NCBI RefSeq assembly: GCF_030698125.1
Contig: NZ_JAUYNV010000008.1
Coordinates: 62,001-126,000 of the forward strand
DNA: 64,000 bases
Direction of reading: 5' to 3'
DNA from: Methyloversatilis sp.
Lineage (GTDB): Bacteria > Pseudomonadota > Gammaproteobacteria > Burkholderiales > Rhodocyclaceae
Shown here: one piece after another, positions 49,174 through 59,063 of the stretch
Layout: every line of letters starts with the position of its first letter
Position numbering within the stretch: position 1 is the stretch's first letter
Made by a program: the position numbers and the translations under genes
Notes under the pieces: generated by a model
What the model was told of the DNA's origin: nothing
What the model saw: the letters and a program-made list of their open reading frames with translations, nothing else
Database searches by the model: none

Positions 49174-49491
49174 TCAGTCGGTTTTCGACAGCGGATCGCC
49201 GACGGTCGGCCGTTGCGAGAAGTCGTGCAGTGCACTGTCGACGCCGGTCGGCGCAATCAGACATTCATCGACACGCGCTCCGGCCGGGCCCCGTTCGGCC
49301 CAGGCAACCAGCGCATCGAGGGCCGCCGGCACACCGCAGGCGAATGCCTCGACCGATCCGTCGCGCCGGTTGCGCACCCAGCCGGTCACGCCGAGCCGGC
49401 GCGCTTCGTTGATCATGGCATAGCGGAAACCCACGCCTTGCACCCGCCCGCGGACGGCGAAGTGAAGCGCCTCGATCTCCGGATCGGCCAT
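49174..49491 (-). CDS. acyP: Acylphosphatase
   Basis: 'FAVRGRVQGVGFRYAMINEARRLGVTGWVRNRRDGSVEAFACG'. Confidence 0.92.
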   Translation of the reverse strand: MADPEIEALHFAVRGRVQGVGFRYAMINEARRLGVTGWVRNRRDGSVEAFACGVPAALDALVAWAERGPAGARVDECLIAPTGVDSALHDFSQRPTVGDPLSKTD

Positions 49492-49495
49492 CGAC

Positions 49496-52141
49496 CTACT
49501 TGACCCGCATGCCCGGCGCCGCACCGCTGTCCGGCGACAGGATGAACAGGCCCGGCACTTCGCCCTTGTCGTCGGATGCCGCCAGCACCATGCCCTCAGA
49601 CAGGCCGAATTTCATCTTGCGCGGTGCGAGATTGGCCACCATGACAGTCAGCCGCCCGACCAGCAGTGCCGGGTCATAGGCCGACTTGATGCCGGCGAAT
49701 ACCTGGCGCGGCGTGTCTTCGCCGATGTCGAGCTGCAGGCGCAGCAGCTTGTCCGCGCCCTCGACATGGTCGGCCGCGACGATCTTTGCGATGCGCAGCT
49801 CGACCTTCGAGAAGTCGTCGATGGAGATGAAGCGCCCCTCTCCCGCATCAGCGGGAGAGGGGCCGGGGGCGAGGGCAGATGCGTTCGTCACCGCGCGCCA
49901 GATCGATTCGAGCACGGCTTCGGTCTGTTGCAGCACCTCGTTGTCCCAGTAGCGCAGTACCCGAATACCGTGCTCCGCCAGTGAGCGATCGCGCTCGCGG
50001 TCCTTCAGCGCGGCGTCGGCGTGCTGACCGCCGTCGAGTTCGACGGCGATTTTCTGTTCTGCGGCATAGAAATCGAGGATGGCCTTCGCGCCACCGCCAA
50101 GATCGAACGGGTGCTGGCGGCGGAACTTCGCGTTGCCGATCTGGCGATCGCGCAGCAAGGACCAGATCAGTGCTTCGGCATCGGTCTGACCGGCGCGCAG
50201 CTTGCGGGCCAGTTCGACCAGCGATGCGGGCGCGGAGGCCGGTTTGCCCTCACCCGTCCGCGCTGGGGCGCGGCCACCCTCTCCCGCTGATGCGGGCGAG
50301 GGATTTGCAGCGTCGCGGGTTTTGTCGGAATCGCCTTGCAACCGCTTTGCGGCGCTGTGGCTTTTCGCCCCCTCTCCCGCATCAGCGGGAGAGGGCTGGG
50401 GTGAGGGCAGCAGACTTTCCTTGTTGGCGTCGACCAGTGCGATCACCTGTTTGGGGTCGATGCGGGTCATCAGGTGCTTGTAGTCGTTGATCGTGTGGCC
50501 GGCGGCGAGCGTGGCGCCGAAGTCGTCCCAGCACACCGGCGCGATGTTCAGGAAGCGCTCGACCTCGGCGGCCAGATGCGGCAGCACCGGCTTGAGCAGC
50601 ACGGTGAGCTGGCGGAACAGTTCGATCGCGGTGCTGCAGACGGATTGCAGTTTTTCGTCCTGGCCGTCCTGCTTGGCGAGCACCCACGGTGCATGGTCAT
50701 TGACGAACACGTTGGCCTGGTCGGCGCAGGCCATGACCTCGCGCAGCGCGCGCGCATAGTCACGCGACTCGTAGGCATCACGGATCGACACCTCGTGCCA
50801 GTGAAATGGCACGGTCGGCGCCGACAACTTGCCCGCAAAGCGCTTCGTGATGAAGCCCGCGCAGCGGCTCGCGATATTGATGTACTTGCCCACCAGATCC
50901 GAATTCACCCGCGCGACGAAGTCGTCGAGGTTCAGGTCGATGTCTTCCATCGAGCCGTTGAGCTTGGCGGCATAGTAATAGCGCAGCCATTCCGGGTTCA
51001 GGCCGAGATCGAGATAGCTCTGCGCGGTGATGAAGGTGCCGCGGCTCTTGCTCATCTTCTCGCCATTGACCGTCAGGAAGCCGTGCGCGTTGATCTGCGT
51101 CGGTGTGCGGTAGCCGGAGTGTTCGAGCATGGCGGGCCAGAACAGGGCGTGGAAGTACAGGATGTCCTTGCCGATGAAGTGAACCATTTCGGTGCCGGCC
51201 GCTTTCGCGCCCGCGGCATCGAGGAAGTCCGCTTCGCTGATGTCATTGCCGAGCGCCTTCTGCTTCGCCACGTAGTGGCGGAAGCTGCCGAAGTAGCCGA
51301 CCGGGGCGTCGAGCCAGACGTAGAAGAACTTGTTGTCGGTGCCCGGGATGCGGAAGCCGAAGTAGGGCGCGTCGCGCGAAATGTCCCAGTCGGACAGGCG
51401 GTTGTCGCCCGGCTCGCCCAGCCATTCCTTCATCTTGTTGGCGGCTTCCGGCTGCAGCCGGTCCGAGCCCTGGGTGAAGTCGCGCAGGAACTGCTCGCAC
51501 TGCGGCGCCGACAGACGGAAGAAGTGGTGTTCGCTGGCGCGCCGCTCGGGCGCCGCGCCGGACACCACCGAATAGGCGTTCTTCAGTTCGGTCGGCGCGT
51601 AGGTGGCGCCGCACACTTCGCAGGAATCGCCATACTGGTCTTTGGCCGAACACTTCGGGCACTCGCCCTTGATGAAGCGGTCGGGCAGGAACATTTCCTT
51701 CACCGGGTCGTAGAACTGCTCGACCGAGCGCTGCGCGATCAGGTCGCCGGCCTTCAGCTTGGCGTAGATGTCTTCGCAGAAGGCACGGTTCTCGTCGGAA
51801 TCGGTCTGGTGGTAATTGTCGAAGCTGACCAGGAAGCCACCGAGTTCGCCCCGGCCCTGTTTCCATGTGGCCTGTACGTCGAGCCCGCCGAAGAAGTCGC
51901 GCGCGTGTTCGTGCAGCACGCGCTCGACCAGCTGGCGCGGTGTGATGCCTTCCTTCTCTGCGCGCAGCATGATGGGTGTGCCGTGCTGGTCGTCGGCGCC
52001 GACGTAATGGACCTCGTGGCCGCGCATGCGCTGAAAGCGCACCCAGATATCTGTCTGGATGTATTCGACCAGATGACCGAGGTGGATGGCGCCATTGGCG
52101 TAGGGCAGGGCGCTGGTGACGAGCAGGCGGCGGCGGGACAT
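49496..52141 (-). CDS. metG: Methionyl-tRNA synthetase with in-frame DUF559 endonuclease-domain insertion
   Basis: '[36 protein letters not shown]', '[10 protein letters not shown]'; C-terminal tRNA-binding domain '[23 protein letters not shown]'; insertion of ~190 aa between them. Confidence 0.93.
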   Translation of the reverse strand: MSRRRLLVTSALPYANGAIHLGHLVEYIQTDIWVRFQRMRGHEVHYVGADDQHGTPIMLRAEKEGITPRQLVERVLHEHARDFFGGLDVQATWKQGRGELGGFLVSFDNYHQTDSDENRAFCEDIYAKLKAGDLIAQRSVEQFYDPVKEMFLPDRFIKGECPKCSAKDQYGDSCEVCGATYAPTELKNAYSVVSGAAPERRASEHHFFRLSAPQCEQFLRDFTQGSDRLQPEAANKMKEWLGEPGDNRLSDWDISRDAPYFGFRIPGTDNKFFYVWLDAPVGYFGSFRHYVAKQKALGNDISEADFLDAAGAKAAGTEMVHFIGKDILYFHALFWPAMLEHSGYRTPTQINAHGFLTVNGEKMSKSRGTFITAQSYLDLGLNPEWLRYYYAAKLNGSMEDIDLNLDDFVARVNSDLVGKYINIASRCAGFITKRFAGKLSAPTVPFHWHEVSIRDAYESRDYARALREVMACADQANVFVNDHAPWVLAKQDGQDEKLQSVCSTAIELFRQLTVLLKPVLPHLAAEVERFLNIAPVCWDDFGATLAAGHTINDYKHLMTRIDPKQVIALVDANKESLLPSPQPSPADAGEGAKSHSAAKRLQGDSDKTRDAANPSPASAGEGGRAPARTGEGKPASAPASLVELARKLRAGQTDAEALIWSLLRDRQIGNAKFRRQHPFDLGGGAKAILDFYAAEQKIAVELDGGQHADAALKDRERDRSLAEHGIRVLRYWDNEVLQQTEAVLESIWRAVTNASALAPGPSPADAGEGRFISIDDFSKVELRIAKIVAADHVEGADKLLRLQLDIGEDTPRQVFAGIKSAYDPALLVGRLTVMVANLAPRKMKFGLSEGMVLAASDDKGEVPGLFILSPDSGAAPGMRVK
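49835..49862 (+). repeat. Palindrome R1: cccctctcccgc-atca-gcgggagagggg
   Basis: 12-bp perfect arms, followed by 'ccgggggcgagggcag'. Confidence 0.95.
50277..50302 (-). repeat. Palindrome R2 (opposite orientation): ccctctcccgc-tgat-gcgggcgaggg
   Basis: 11-bp arms, one mismatch; preceded by 'gccctcacccgtccgcgctggggcgcggcca'. Confidence 0.9.
50370..50395 (+). repeat. Palindrome R3: ccctctcccgc-atca-gcgggagaggg
   Basis: 11-bp perfect arms, followed by 'ctggggtgagggcag' (same orientation and tail as R1). Confidence 0.95.
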
Positions 52142-52315
52142 GGCGGGCGGCGAGGTGGTGGCCAAAGCAGGAAAGCCCGCAATTCTACTGCCCGCGCGCG
52201 GGCTTCCGGGATAAGGACGGCGATGATCGGTTAAACTGGAGTAAATCAATCAGGTATTGCCTGCAGCGGCGCCGCATGACGCGGCCCGGCGGGCACACCG
52301 CCGCCCGGAGTTCAT

Positions 52316-53404
52316 ATGTCCATCAGCGAAGCCCAGGTCCAGAGTGCGCTCAAGGAACTGATCGATCCCAATACCGGCAAGGATTTCATTACCACGCGCA
52401 GCGCGCGGAACATCCGCGTCGACGGCATCGACGTGTCAGTCGACATCGAACTGGGCTATCCGGCGAAGAGCCAGATGGATCACCTGCGCCGGATGGCCAT
52501 CGCCGTGCTGCGTGCGATTCCGGGGGTCGGCAATGTCAGCGTCAGCATGACGCAGAAGATCGTGTCGCACACGGTGCAGCGCGGCGTGAAGCTGCTGCCC
52601 GGTGTGAAGAACATCATCGCCGTGGCGTCCGGCAAGGGCGGCGTCGGCAAGAGCACCACCGCGGTGAATCTTGCGCTGGCGCTGGCTGCCGAAGGCGCGA
52701 CGGTCGGTCTGCTCGACGCCGACATCTACGGCCCGTCGCAGCCGCAGATGCTGGGCATCACCGGCCGCCCGGATTCGCCGGACGGCAAGTCGCTGTCGCC
52801 GATGATGGCCTACGGCATCCAGGCGATGTCGATCGGCTTCCTGATCGACGTCGAAACGCCGATGGTTTGGCGCGGCCCGATGGTGACCTCGGCGCTGGAA
52901 CAGTTGCTGACCGAAACCCGCTGGGAGGATGTCGATTACCTGGTGATCGACATGCCGCCGGGTACCGGCGACATCCAGCTTACGCTGGCGCAGAAGGTGC
53001 CGGTGACCGGCGCCGTCATCATCACGACGCCGCAGGACATCGCGCTGCTGGATGCACGCAAGGGACTGAAGATGTTCGAGAAGGTGGGTATTCCCATCCT
53101 CGGCATCGTGGAAAACATGAGCATCCACACCTGTTCGAAGTGCGGCCACGAAGAGCACATCTTCGGCGAGGGTGGCGGCGCGCGCATGGCGGCCGACTAC
53201 GGGCTCGACGTGCTGGGTTCGCTGCCGCTGGCGATGCAGATCCGCGAACAGGCCGATTCCGGCAAGCCGACCGTGGTGTCCGACCCGGACGGCCGCGTGG
53301 CCGAAATCTATCGCGACATCGCGCGCAAGGTGGCGGTGAAGATCGCCGACAAGGGCAAGGACATGAGCGCCAAATTCCCCAGCATCGTGGTGCAGAACAC
53401 CTGA
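52316..53404 (+). CDS. apbC: Mrp/ApbC-family iron-sulfur carrier P-loop ATPase
   Basis: 'IAVASGKGGVGKSTTAVNLALALAAEGATVGLLDADIYGPSQPQMLG', 'CSKCGHEEHIFGEGGG'. Confidence 0.93.
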   Translation: MSISEAQVQSALKELIDPNTGKDFITTRSARNIRVDGIDVSVDIELGYPAKSQMDHLRRMAIAVLRAIPGVGNVSVSMTQKIVSHTVQRGVKLLPGVKNIIAVASGKGGVGKSTTAVNLALALAAEGATVGLLDADIYGPSQPQMLGITGRPDSPDGKSLSPMMAYGIQAMSIGFLIDVETPMVWRGPMVTSALEQLLTETRWEDVDYLVIDMPPGTGDIQLTLAQKVPVTGAVIITTPQDIALLDARKGLKMFEKVGIPILGIVENMSIHTCSKCGHEEHIFGEGGGARMAADYGLDVLGSLPLAMQIREQADSGKPTVVSDPDGRVAEIYRDIARKVAVKIADKGKDMSAKFPSIVVQNT

Positions 53405-53433
53405 TCGCCAGACGAACCCGGAGGCAAGCCGTC

Positions 53434-53736
53434 ATGAAGCCGAACGCACTGTTGATCGCTGCATCCTGTTGTGTCCTTGCCACGGTCGTTCAGGCCGCCG
53501 ATCCGGCAAAGGGCGGTGAACTGGTGGTCGAGGCGCAGTGCGAAAGCTGCCACATGGACAAGCTGGGTGGCGACGGTTCGCAGATCTATCTGCGCAAGGA
53601 CCGGCGGGTGAACACGCTGGCCCAGCTCGCGACCCAGGTCAGCGTGTGCAATTCGCAGCTCAATACCGGCTGGTTCCCGGAGGACGAGGCGCACGTTGCG
53701 GCCTATCTGAACCAGCGTTACTACAAGTTCAGATAA
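53434..53736 (+). CDS. Monoheme c-type cytochrome-like secreted protein
   Basis: Signal peptide; CESCH motif. Confidence 0.7.
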   Translation: MKPNALLIAASCCVLATVVQAADPAKGGELVVEAQCESCHMDKLGGDGSQIYLRKDRRVNTLAQLATQVSVCNSQLNTGWFPEDEAHVAAYLNQRYYKFR

Positions 53737-53754
53737 GGCACATTCTGCAGGTTC

Positions 53755-53795
53755 GCCAGGCGGGCGCGTCCGCCTGGCACCTCCGCCTGGCACCT
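53755..53795. repeat. Hairpin with duplicated 3' arm
   Basis: gccaggcgg-gcgcgt-ccgcctggc with exact 13-bp tandem repeat ccgcctggcacct x2. Confidence 0.7.
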
Positions 53796-54421
53796 CAACT
53801 CGCCGACCGGCGGCAGAAGCAATACACGAACTGCTGCACCACGCCGGTTGGCGTGTGATGGACTTCGCGGCTGTGCTCCAGCAATTCGAACCGTGCCCCG
53901 AATTGAGCGTGCAGCGCGTTTGCACCATAGCGCATCACCGGCAGGCCGCTGCAGCGCTCCGGGCCGTCCTCCGCGAAGGCCGCTACGATGACGTGGCCGC
54001 CCGGCTTTACCGCCCGCAGCACCGTCGCCACATAGGCATCCCGCTGTGCCGAATCGGTCAGGAAGTGGAATACCGCGCGGTCGTGCCACAGGTCGAAGCG
54101 CCGCGGCGGCAATTCGACTGTGGTGATGTCGGCCTCGATCCATTTCACTTTGGCCGCCGCATCGCCCAGCCTTGCCTGCGCTGCGTGCAATGACGTTGCC
54201 GACAGGTCGAGCACACTCAGATCGGTATGGCCGCGCGCAAGCAGATCGTCGACCAGCGTCGAGGCGCCGCCGCCGACATCGATGATGGCCGCATCGAGAC
54301 CAATGCCGGCACGTGCAATCAGGTCGAGCGAATGCTGCGCGTGCGGCTGGAACCAGCTCACGCTGTCCGGCGCCTTGCTGGCATAGACATCTTCCCAGTG
54401 TTTTTTCGTGCCGTCGTTCAT
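53795..54421 (-). CDS. Class I SAM-dependent methyltransferase
   Basis: 'AAIIDVGGGASTLVDDLLARGHTDLSVLDLS', 'FDLWHDRAVFHFL'. Confidence 0.88.
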   Translation of the reverse strand: MNDGTKKHWEDVYASKAPDSVSWFQPHAQHSLDLIARAGIGLDAAIIDVGGGASTLVDDLLARGHTDLSVLDLSATSLHAAQARLGDAAAKVKWIEADITTVELPPRRFDLWHDRAVFHFLTDSAQRDAYVATVLRAVKPGGHVIVAAFAEDGPERCSGLPVMRYGANALHAQFGARFELLEHSREVHHTPTGVVQQFVYCFCRRSAS

Positions 54422-54903
54422 CGCGCAGCCGCCTTGACGCCTGCCGCGATGGCGTCATCAAGATATCCGCCGTAGAAGTCGGCCTTGCCGGCGCCGACCA
54501 GCGGTGAGGCGACCTGTCGGCCGTGGGCATCGAGAAACAGCACGGTCGGCGCGAACTGCACCTTCATGCGTTGTGCAAACGCCGCCTGCGTCGTCTGGCT
54601 GCCGTCGAAGTCGGTCAGCCTGCGTGCGCTGTTCAGATCGACTTCGCGGATCACCAGCCGGCCGCGTTGAGCGGCATCGCGTGCCAGCGGCGCCAGATAG
54701 TGGCTGCGGACCTCTTCGCAGTAGTGGCAGCCGGGCAGCGAAAACAGCACGACGACCACGACGCCCGGGTTGGCGGCGTCACGCACATCCTTCACCGCAT
54801 TCGTCAGCGTCGGCAGGGCCGGCCCTGCGGTACGCGCCGGCGCGGCGAACAGCGCCGGACTGAGCAACAGTGTCATCAGGGCGACGAGCGCGCGAGCGGT
54901 CAT
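54418..54903 (-). CDS. Thioredoxin-fold periplasmic protein (SoxW-like)
   Basis: 'FSLPGCHYCEEVRSHYLAPL' CxxC motif, signal peptide. Confidence 0.75.
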   Translation of the reverse strand: MTARALVALMTLLLSPALFAAPARTAGPALPTLTNAVKDVRDAANPGVVVVVLFSLPGCHYCEEVRSHYLAPLARDAAQRGRLVIREVDLNSARRLTDFDGSQTTQAAFAQRMKVQFAPTVLFLDAHGRQVASPLVGAGKADFYGGYLDDAIAAGVKAAAR

Positions 54904-55874
54904 TTGTCGAGCGCCTCCTGCTCCATGCGCAGATAGGTGCCGTAGGCGTTGACGCGATTCGCGGCGTCGAAGGCCGGCATCTTTTCCCAGCGGCGCCAGT
55001 CGGTGCGCGCATAGGCTTCGTCGAAGGGCATGAAGTCGCTGACCGCGCGACCCATTTCGGTGCGCAGATAGGTCAGGTAGTCGCGCGTCAGGCCGAGGTC
55101 GCGCGCCGGGTCGGTCGAGGCCGGACCGTGGCCGGTGACCAGCGTGCCGGGCTTGAGCGCAAGCAGCCGGTCCATCGTGGTCAGCCAGCGCTTGCTGTCG
55201 GCGTCACCGACAAAGGGGATGCGGCCGATGAACAGGATGTCTCCCGAGTAGATCACGCCGTCTTCGCGCACCACGACCACCATGTCGTCCGGTGCGTGCG
55301 CCGGGCCCATGTGGATCATTTCGAAACTGATGTCGCCCATGCGGAAGCTGGTGTCGCCCTCCAGCCAGAGGTCGGCGGCGATCAGTCGGGTCTTGCCGTC
55401 GACCCAGGGGTCGAGATCGCGCCGCCGCTGTTCCAGCCGCGCCCGGCCTTCCTCGCCTTCGATGTATTCGCGACCGCTGCGGTGCGCCCAAACTTCGGCG
55501 CCGACCGCCTTGAACGCCTGCAGCCCGTAGAAGTGGTCGGCGTGGTAATGGGTGATCAGCACGCGGCGGATCGGCTGGTCGGTCACGCGGCGGATGGCGG
55601 CGATCAGCGCCTCGCCCAGCGTGGGTGTGCCGAGCGCGTCGATCACGACCACTCCGTCGCCGGTGACGACGAAGCCGGCGTTGGAGTTGTAACCCGCATT
55701 GGCCAGACTGGCCGGGCCGGCTTCACCCTGTACATACCAGCTGTGGGCGCCGACCTGTATCGGCTTGAGCGCCGGATGAACAAGCGGTGCCTCGCCCGCC
55801 ATCGCCCAGTGCGCAAAAAGGACCGCGCAGGTCGCGAAAATTGTCCGCATCGACGGACGACGCAAAAGTGGCAT
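54900..55874 (-). CDS. MBL-fold metallo-hydrolase (SoxH/quinoprotein relay-like)
   Basis: 'ITHYHADHFYGLQAF' HxHxDH motif; signal peptide; next to soxB. Confidence 0.8.
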   Translation of the reverse strand: MPLLRRPSMRTIFATCAVLFAHWAMAGEAPLVHPALKPIQVGAHSWYVQGEAGPASLANAGYNSNAGFVVTGDGVVVIDALGTPTLGEALIAAIRRVTDQPIRRVLITHYHADHFYGLQAFKAVGAEVWAHRSGREYIEGEEGRARLEQRRRDLDPWVDGKTRLIAADLWLEGDTSFRMGDISFEMIHMGPAHAPDDMVVVVREDGVIYSGDILFIGRIPFVGDADSKRWLTTMDRLLALKPGTLVTGHGPASTDPARDLGLTRDYLTYLRTEMGRAVSDFMPFDEAYARTDWRRWEKMPAFDAANRVNAYGTYLRMEQEALDK

Positions 55875-55875
55875 G

Positions 55876-57600
55876 TCAGGCCATGCCCGGGTTGCCGGCC
55901 ACGCCCTGCAATTCGGGCAGGTTCAGCTTGACCGGCTTGACGGTTTTCACATCGCGCAGATAGCGTGCCATCAGATCCCAGATCGGTTCGCCGCCGGCGT
56001 TCTTCGCTTCTTCAGACACCGGCGCCCAGCCGGCGACGCGATAGGTTTTCGATGCTTCGAGCGGCTTGCCGCCGAGCGACATCGCGGTGATGCGGCTGCC
56101 CATCTTCGCGGTCGGGTCGCAGCGGTACTGCAGCCCGCCGACGCGTACCATGTCGCCGCCCTGCTGGTAGTAGGGGTCGGGGTTGAACAGGTTGTCGCAC
56201 ACGTCTTCGAGCACCGTCTTGATGAATTCGCCGGTCATCGGCGTCAGCGTCGTGTACGGATAGGTGATGGCGGTCTGGTCGAGCAGGTTTTCCATCGTGA
56301 TGGTGTCGCCCGGCAGCAGGCTGGTACCCCAGCGGAAACCGGGCGAGAACGCAATTTCGGCGTCCTTCATCTTCATCAGGCCGTCGAGGATGAGCTGGTC
56401 GAAGCTGCCGTTGAAATTGCCGCGGCGATAGAGCAGGCCTTCGGTCACCGCGAGCTTTTCATTCAGCTTCGCTTCATGCGGTGCACGCATCTTCGCGATC
56501 AGCGACGCCATGTCGGCGTCCGGCTGGATCAGGTTGGAAAACACCGGCAGCAGGTGGTAGCGGAAGTCCGACACCTTGCCGCCCTTCACGTCGAAATCGA
56601 GCACGCCGAGGAATTTGCCGTTCGAGCCGGCGTTGGTGACCAGGGTCTGGCCGCCGCCGTTCTTCACGATGACCGGCGCCGGCACGCCGTCGTGCGTGTG
56701 CCCGCCGAGGATGGCATCGACGCCGCGCACCCTGGAGGCCATCTTGATGTCGACATCCATGCCGTTGTGCGACAGCACGACCACCACCTGTGCGCCTTTG
56801 GCGCGTGCGGCATCGACGTGTTCCTGCAGGCTTTCGTCGTTGATGCCGAAGCTCCAGTCCGGCGTGAAGTAGCGCGGATTGGCGATCGGCGTGTACGGGA
56901 AGGCCTGGCCGATGATGGCCACCGGCACGCCGTTGATCGGCTTGATGACGAAAGGCGGGAACACCTGGTCGCCGAAGTCGGTGGTTTTCACGTTCTGCGC
57001 GACGAAGTCGATCTTGCCGGCGAAGTCGCCGTCGACGATCTGCTTCACCCGTTCGGCGCCGTAGGTGAATTCCCAGTGGCCGGTCATGACATCGACGCCG
57101 AGCAACTTGCCGGCGTCGACCATGTCCTGCCCCCGGGTCCACAGCGCAAGGCCGGAACCCTGCCAGGTGTCGCCGCCGTCGAGCAGCAGCGCGCCCGGCC
57201 GGCTCGCCTTCATGCGCTTGACCAACGTGGCGAGGTGAGCGAAGCCGCCGACCTTGCCGTAGGTTTTCGCCGCCTGCGAAAAGTCGAGGTAGGTGAAGGC
57301 GTGTGCCTGCGCACTGCCCGGCGCGATGCCGAACTGCTTCAGCAGCTTTTCGCCGACCAGATGCGGTGGCCGACCCATCATGTCGCCGATGCCCAGATTC
57401 ACGTCCGGCTCGCGGAAGTGGATGGGCATCAGCTGCGCGTGGCAGTCGGTGAAATGCAGCAGGCTCACGTTGCCGAAGCGCGGCAGTTCATACATCTGCC
57501 CGGCCGCGCTCGCAGCCTGGGCGAAGCTGCCATGCAGGGCCATGCCGCCGGCACTGGCGGCCGCCAGTACCTGCAGGAATTCGCGGCGGTTCATGCTCAT
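55876..57600 (-). CDS. soxB: Thiosulfohydrolase SoxB
   Basis: 'VSLLHFTDCHAQLMPIHFREPDVN', 'GGHTHDGVPAPV' calcineurin-like + 5'-nucleotidase domain; Tat-like N-terminus. Confidence 0.95.
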   Translation of the reverse strand: MSMNRREFLQVLAAASAGGMALHGSFAQAASAAGQMYELPRFGNVSLLHFTDCHAQLMPIHFREPDVNLGIGDMMGRPPHLVGEKLLKQFGIAPGSAQAHAFTYLDFSQAAKTYGKVGGFAHLATLVKRMKASRPGALLLDGGDTWQGSGLALWTRGQDMVDAGKLLGVDVMTGHWEFTYGAERVKQIVDGDFAGKIDFVAQNVKTTDFGDQVFPPFVIKPINGVPVAIIGQAFPYTPIANPRYFTPDWSFGINDESLQEHVDAARAKGAQVVVVLSHNGMDVDIKMASRVRGVDAILGGHTHDGVPAPVIVKNGGGQTLVTNAGSNGKFLGVLDFDVKGGKVSDFRYHLLPVFSNLIQPDADMASLIAKMRAPHEAKLNEKLAVTEGLLYRRGNFNGSFDQLILDGLMKMKDAEIAFSPGFRWGTSLLPGDTITMENLLDQTAITYPYTTLTPMTGEFIKTVLEDVCDNLFNPDPYYQQGGDMVRVGGLQYRCDPTAKMGSRITAMSLGGKPLEASKTYRVAGWAPVSEEAKNAGGEPIWDLMARYLRDVKTVKPVKLNLPELQGVAGNPGMA

Positions 57601-57607
57601 TGCGCTG

Positions 57608-58246
57608 TCACTCCGCGTTGACCGGCGACTTCGGATCGAGCAGCAGGGCCACGATGTGGCGGATCTGCTTTTCGTCGAGGATGCCGTGCGTGCCGAAGCG
57701 AGGCATGTTGGTGCAGGCACTGTAGGCGTTCGGATTCCAGATCTTGGCCCACACATACTTCTGCGTGGCTTCGGTGCTGCCGTGCACCTTGCCGTACTGG
57801 TACAGGCTGGGGCCGATGGTGCCGTACGAAATTTCCTTCTTCGTGATGCGGTGGCAGTTGTAGCAGTTGCCGCCATTTGCAGCGTCGGGTTTGTCGGTCC
57901 AGGTCAGACCGCGGCCACTCTGTGCGATCTTTTCGCCTTCCTTCCAGTCGCCGATGTACTTGCCGTCGGATGGCCACTTCACCTCGGCGAGTGCCGCTGC
58001 CTGGAATCGCTCGCGCAGGTCGTCATCGAGGCTGTGCCCGAATTTCGAGCAGGCGACCATGACTTCGTCCTGCGTCAGGCGATCGGTCTTGACGATGCCC
58101 TGTTCGCGGAACGATGCGGCCATGACGGCTGCGGCGTCCTTGTCGTAATCGGCCGAGGAGACTCTGGACGCGCCGGTGCCGGCGCAGCCCGCGACGGTGG
58201 CCAGCACGGCGAGCGCGACTGCGCCCTGACGGATGCGGATATTCAT
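57608..58246 (-). CDS. soxX: Sulfur oxidation c-type cytochrome SoxX
   Basis: 'NGGNCYNCHRIT' heme, 'GTIGPSLYQYGK', 'NMPRFGTHGILDEKQIRHIVALLLDPKSPVN'. Confidence 0.93.
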   Translation of the reverse strand: MNIRIRQGAVALAVLATVAGCAGTGASRVSSADYDKDAAAVMAASFREQGIVKTDRLTQDEVMVACSKFGHSLDDDLRERFQAAALAEVKWPSDGKYIGDWKEGEKIAQSGRGLTWTDKPDAANGGNCYNCHRITKKEISYGTIGPSLYQYGKVHGSTEATQKYVWAKIWNPNAYSACTNMPRFGTHGILDEKQIRHIVALLLDPKSPVNAE

Positions 58247-58256
58247 CGTGCTCTCC

Positions 58257-59063
58257 TTAACGCTTGATGGCCGGGGCGATGCTTTCGACCGTGCCGTTGG
58301 CGGTCACGCCCAGATAGCTCGACAGGGCGACGGTCACGTCAGAGCCGTACATGGGGTACGGGAAACGCTGCTGGCGGAAGCAGTCGTTGAGTCGGCGCTG
58401 CATGCTCCACAGCTCGCCCGACGACACGCGGTAGGCCGGCCATGAACCGAAGCCGCGCGCGGCGTCCGGGCCCTTGGTCAGATTGGGCAGATCCTGCAGG
58501 CGGATGCGCTTGCCATCCTCGCCGTGACAGGTGACGCAGCCGAAGTCGTGCGTGCCGCCGCGGTAGTTGAAGGCGCGCTTGCCGATTTCGTACATGCGCT
58601 TCTCTTCCGGATGTGCCATCGGCAGGTTGAACTTCATGCCGCGCGATTCGGCCGATATCCACGCGACCAGTGCTTCGATGTTTTTCTGCTCACCTTTGCC
58701 GAACGGGGTCTTCGCCACCTCGTCGGCCGGAATGCCCTGCAGCGTTTCCATGCAGGTCAGCAGGCGGGACTCCAGATCCTGCACGCGGCCGGTATCGGCA
58801 AAATGACGCGGCAGCGTGACGAAGACGCCCTTGACGACGCCCGGCCCCTGCCCGAGGTCGCATTTTTCCAGTGTCGCTTTCTTCGGGCCGCGCGCTTCCT
58901 TCCACAACTCCTCGCCGCGCATTTCCCACAACTCGGCCGGATTGCCCTCGGCCAGCGCCTCGCGGTACTTGGCGATGCCCTCGGCAGTGGCGTCTGCCAG
59001 CACCGGCGTGGCAAACATGAACGCCGACGCGACAACGCAGGCAGCGTATGTGCTGTTCTTCAT
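58257..59063 (-). CDS. soxA: Sulfur oxidation c-type cytochrome SoxA
   Basis: 'FGCVTCHGEDGKRIRLQDLPNL', 'WPAYRVSSGELWSMQRRLNDCFRQQRFPYP'. Confidence 0.93.
   Translation of the reverse strand: MKNSTYAACVVASAFMFATPVLADATAEGIAKYREALAEGNPAELWEMRGEELWKEARGPKKATLEKCDLGQGPGVVKGVFVTLPRHFADTGRVQDLESRLLTCMETLQGIPADEVAKTPFGKGEQKNIEALVAWISAESRGMKFNLPMAHPEEKRMYEIGKRAFNYRGGTHDFGCVTCHGEDGKRIRLQDLPNLTKGPDAARGFGSWPAYRVSSGELWSMQRRLNDCFRQQRFPYPMYGSDVTVALSSYLGVTANGTVESIAPAIKR

Larger units (their letters stand above)
49833..50410 (-). mobile_element. Putative palindrome-bounded DUF559 element inserted in frame in metG
   Basis: DUF559-like ORF segment (~49885-50225) bounded by three related palindromes (R1 49835-49877, R2 inverted ~50250-50302, R3 50368-50408); MetRS homology continues on both sides. 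Confidence 0.6.

Noticed and set aside
50474-52234. 586-aa plus-strand ORF over metG
   Set aside because: Antisense to the methionyl-tRNA synthetase catalytic domain; no motifs.
55873-57621. 582-aa plus-strand ORF over soxB
   Set aside because: Antisense shadow of soxB.
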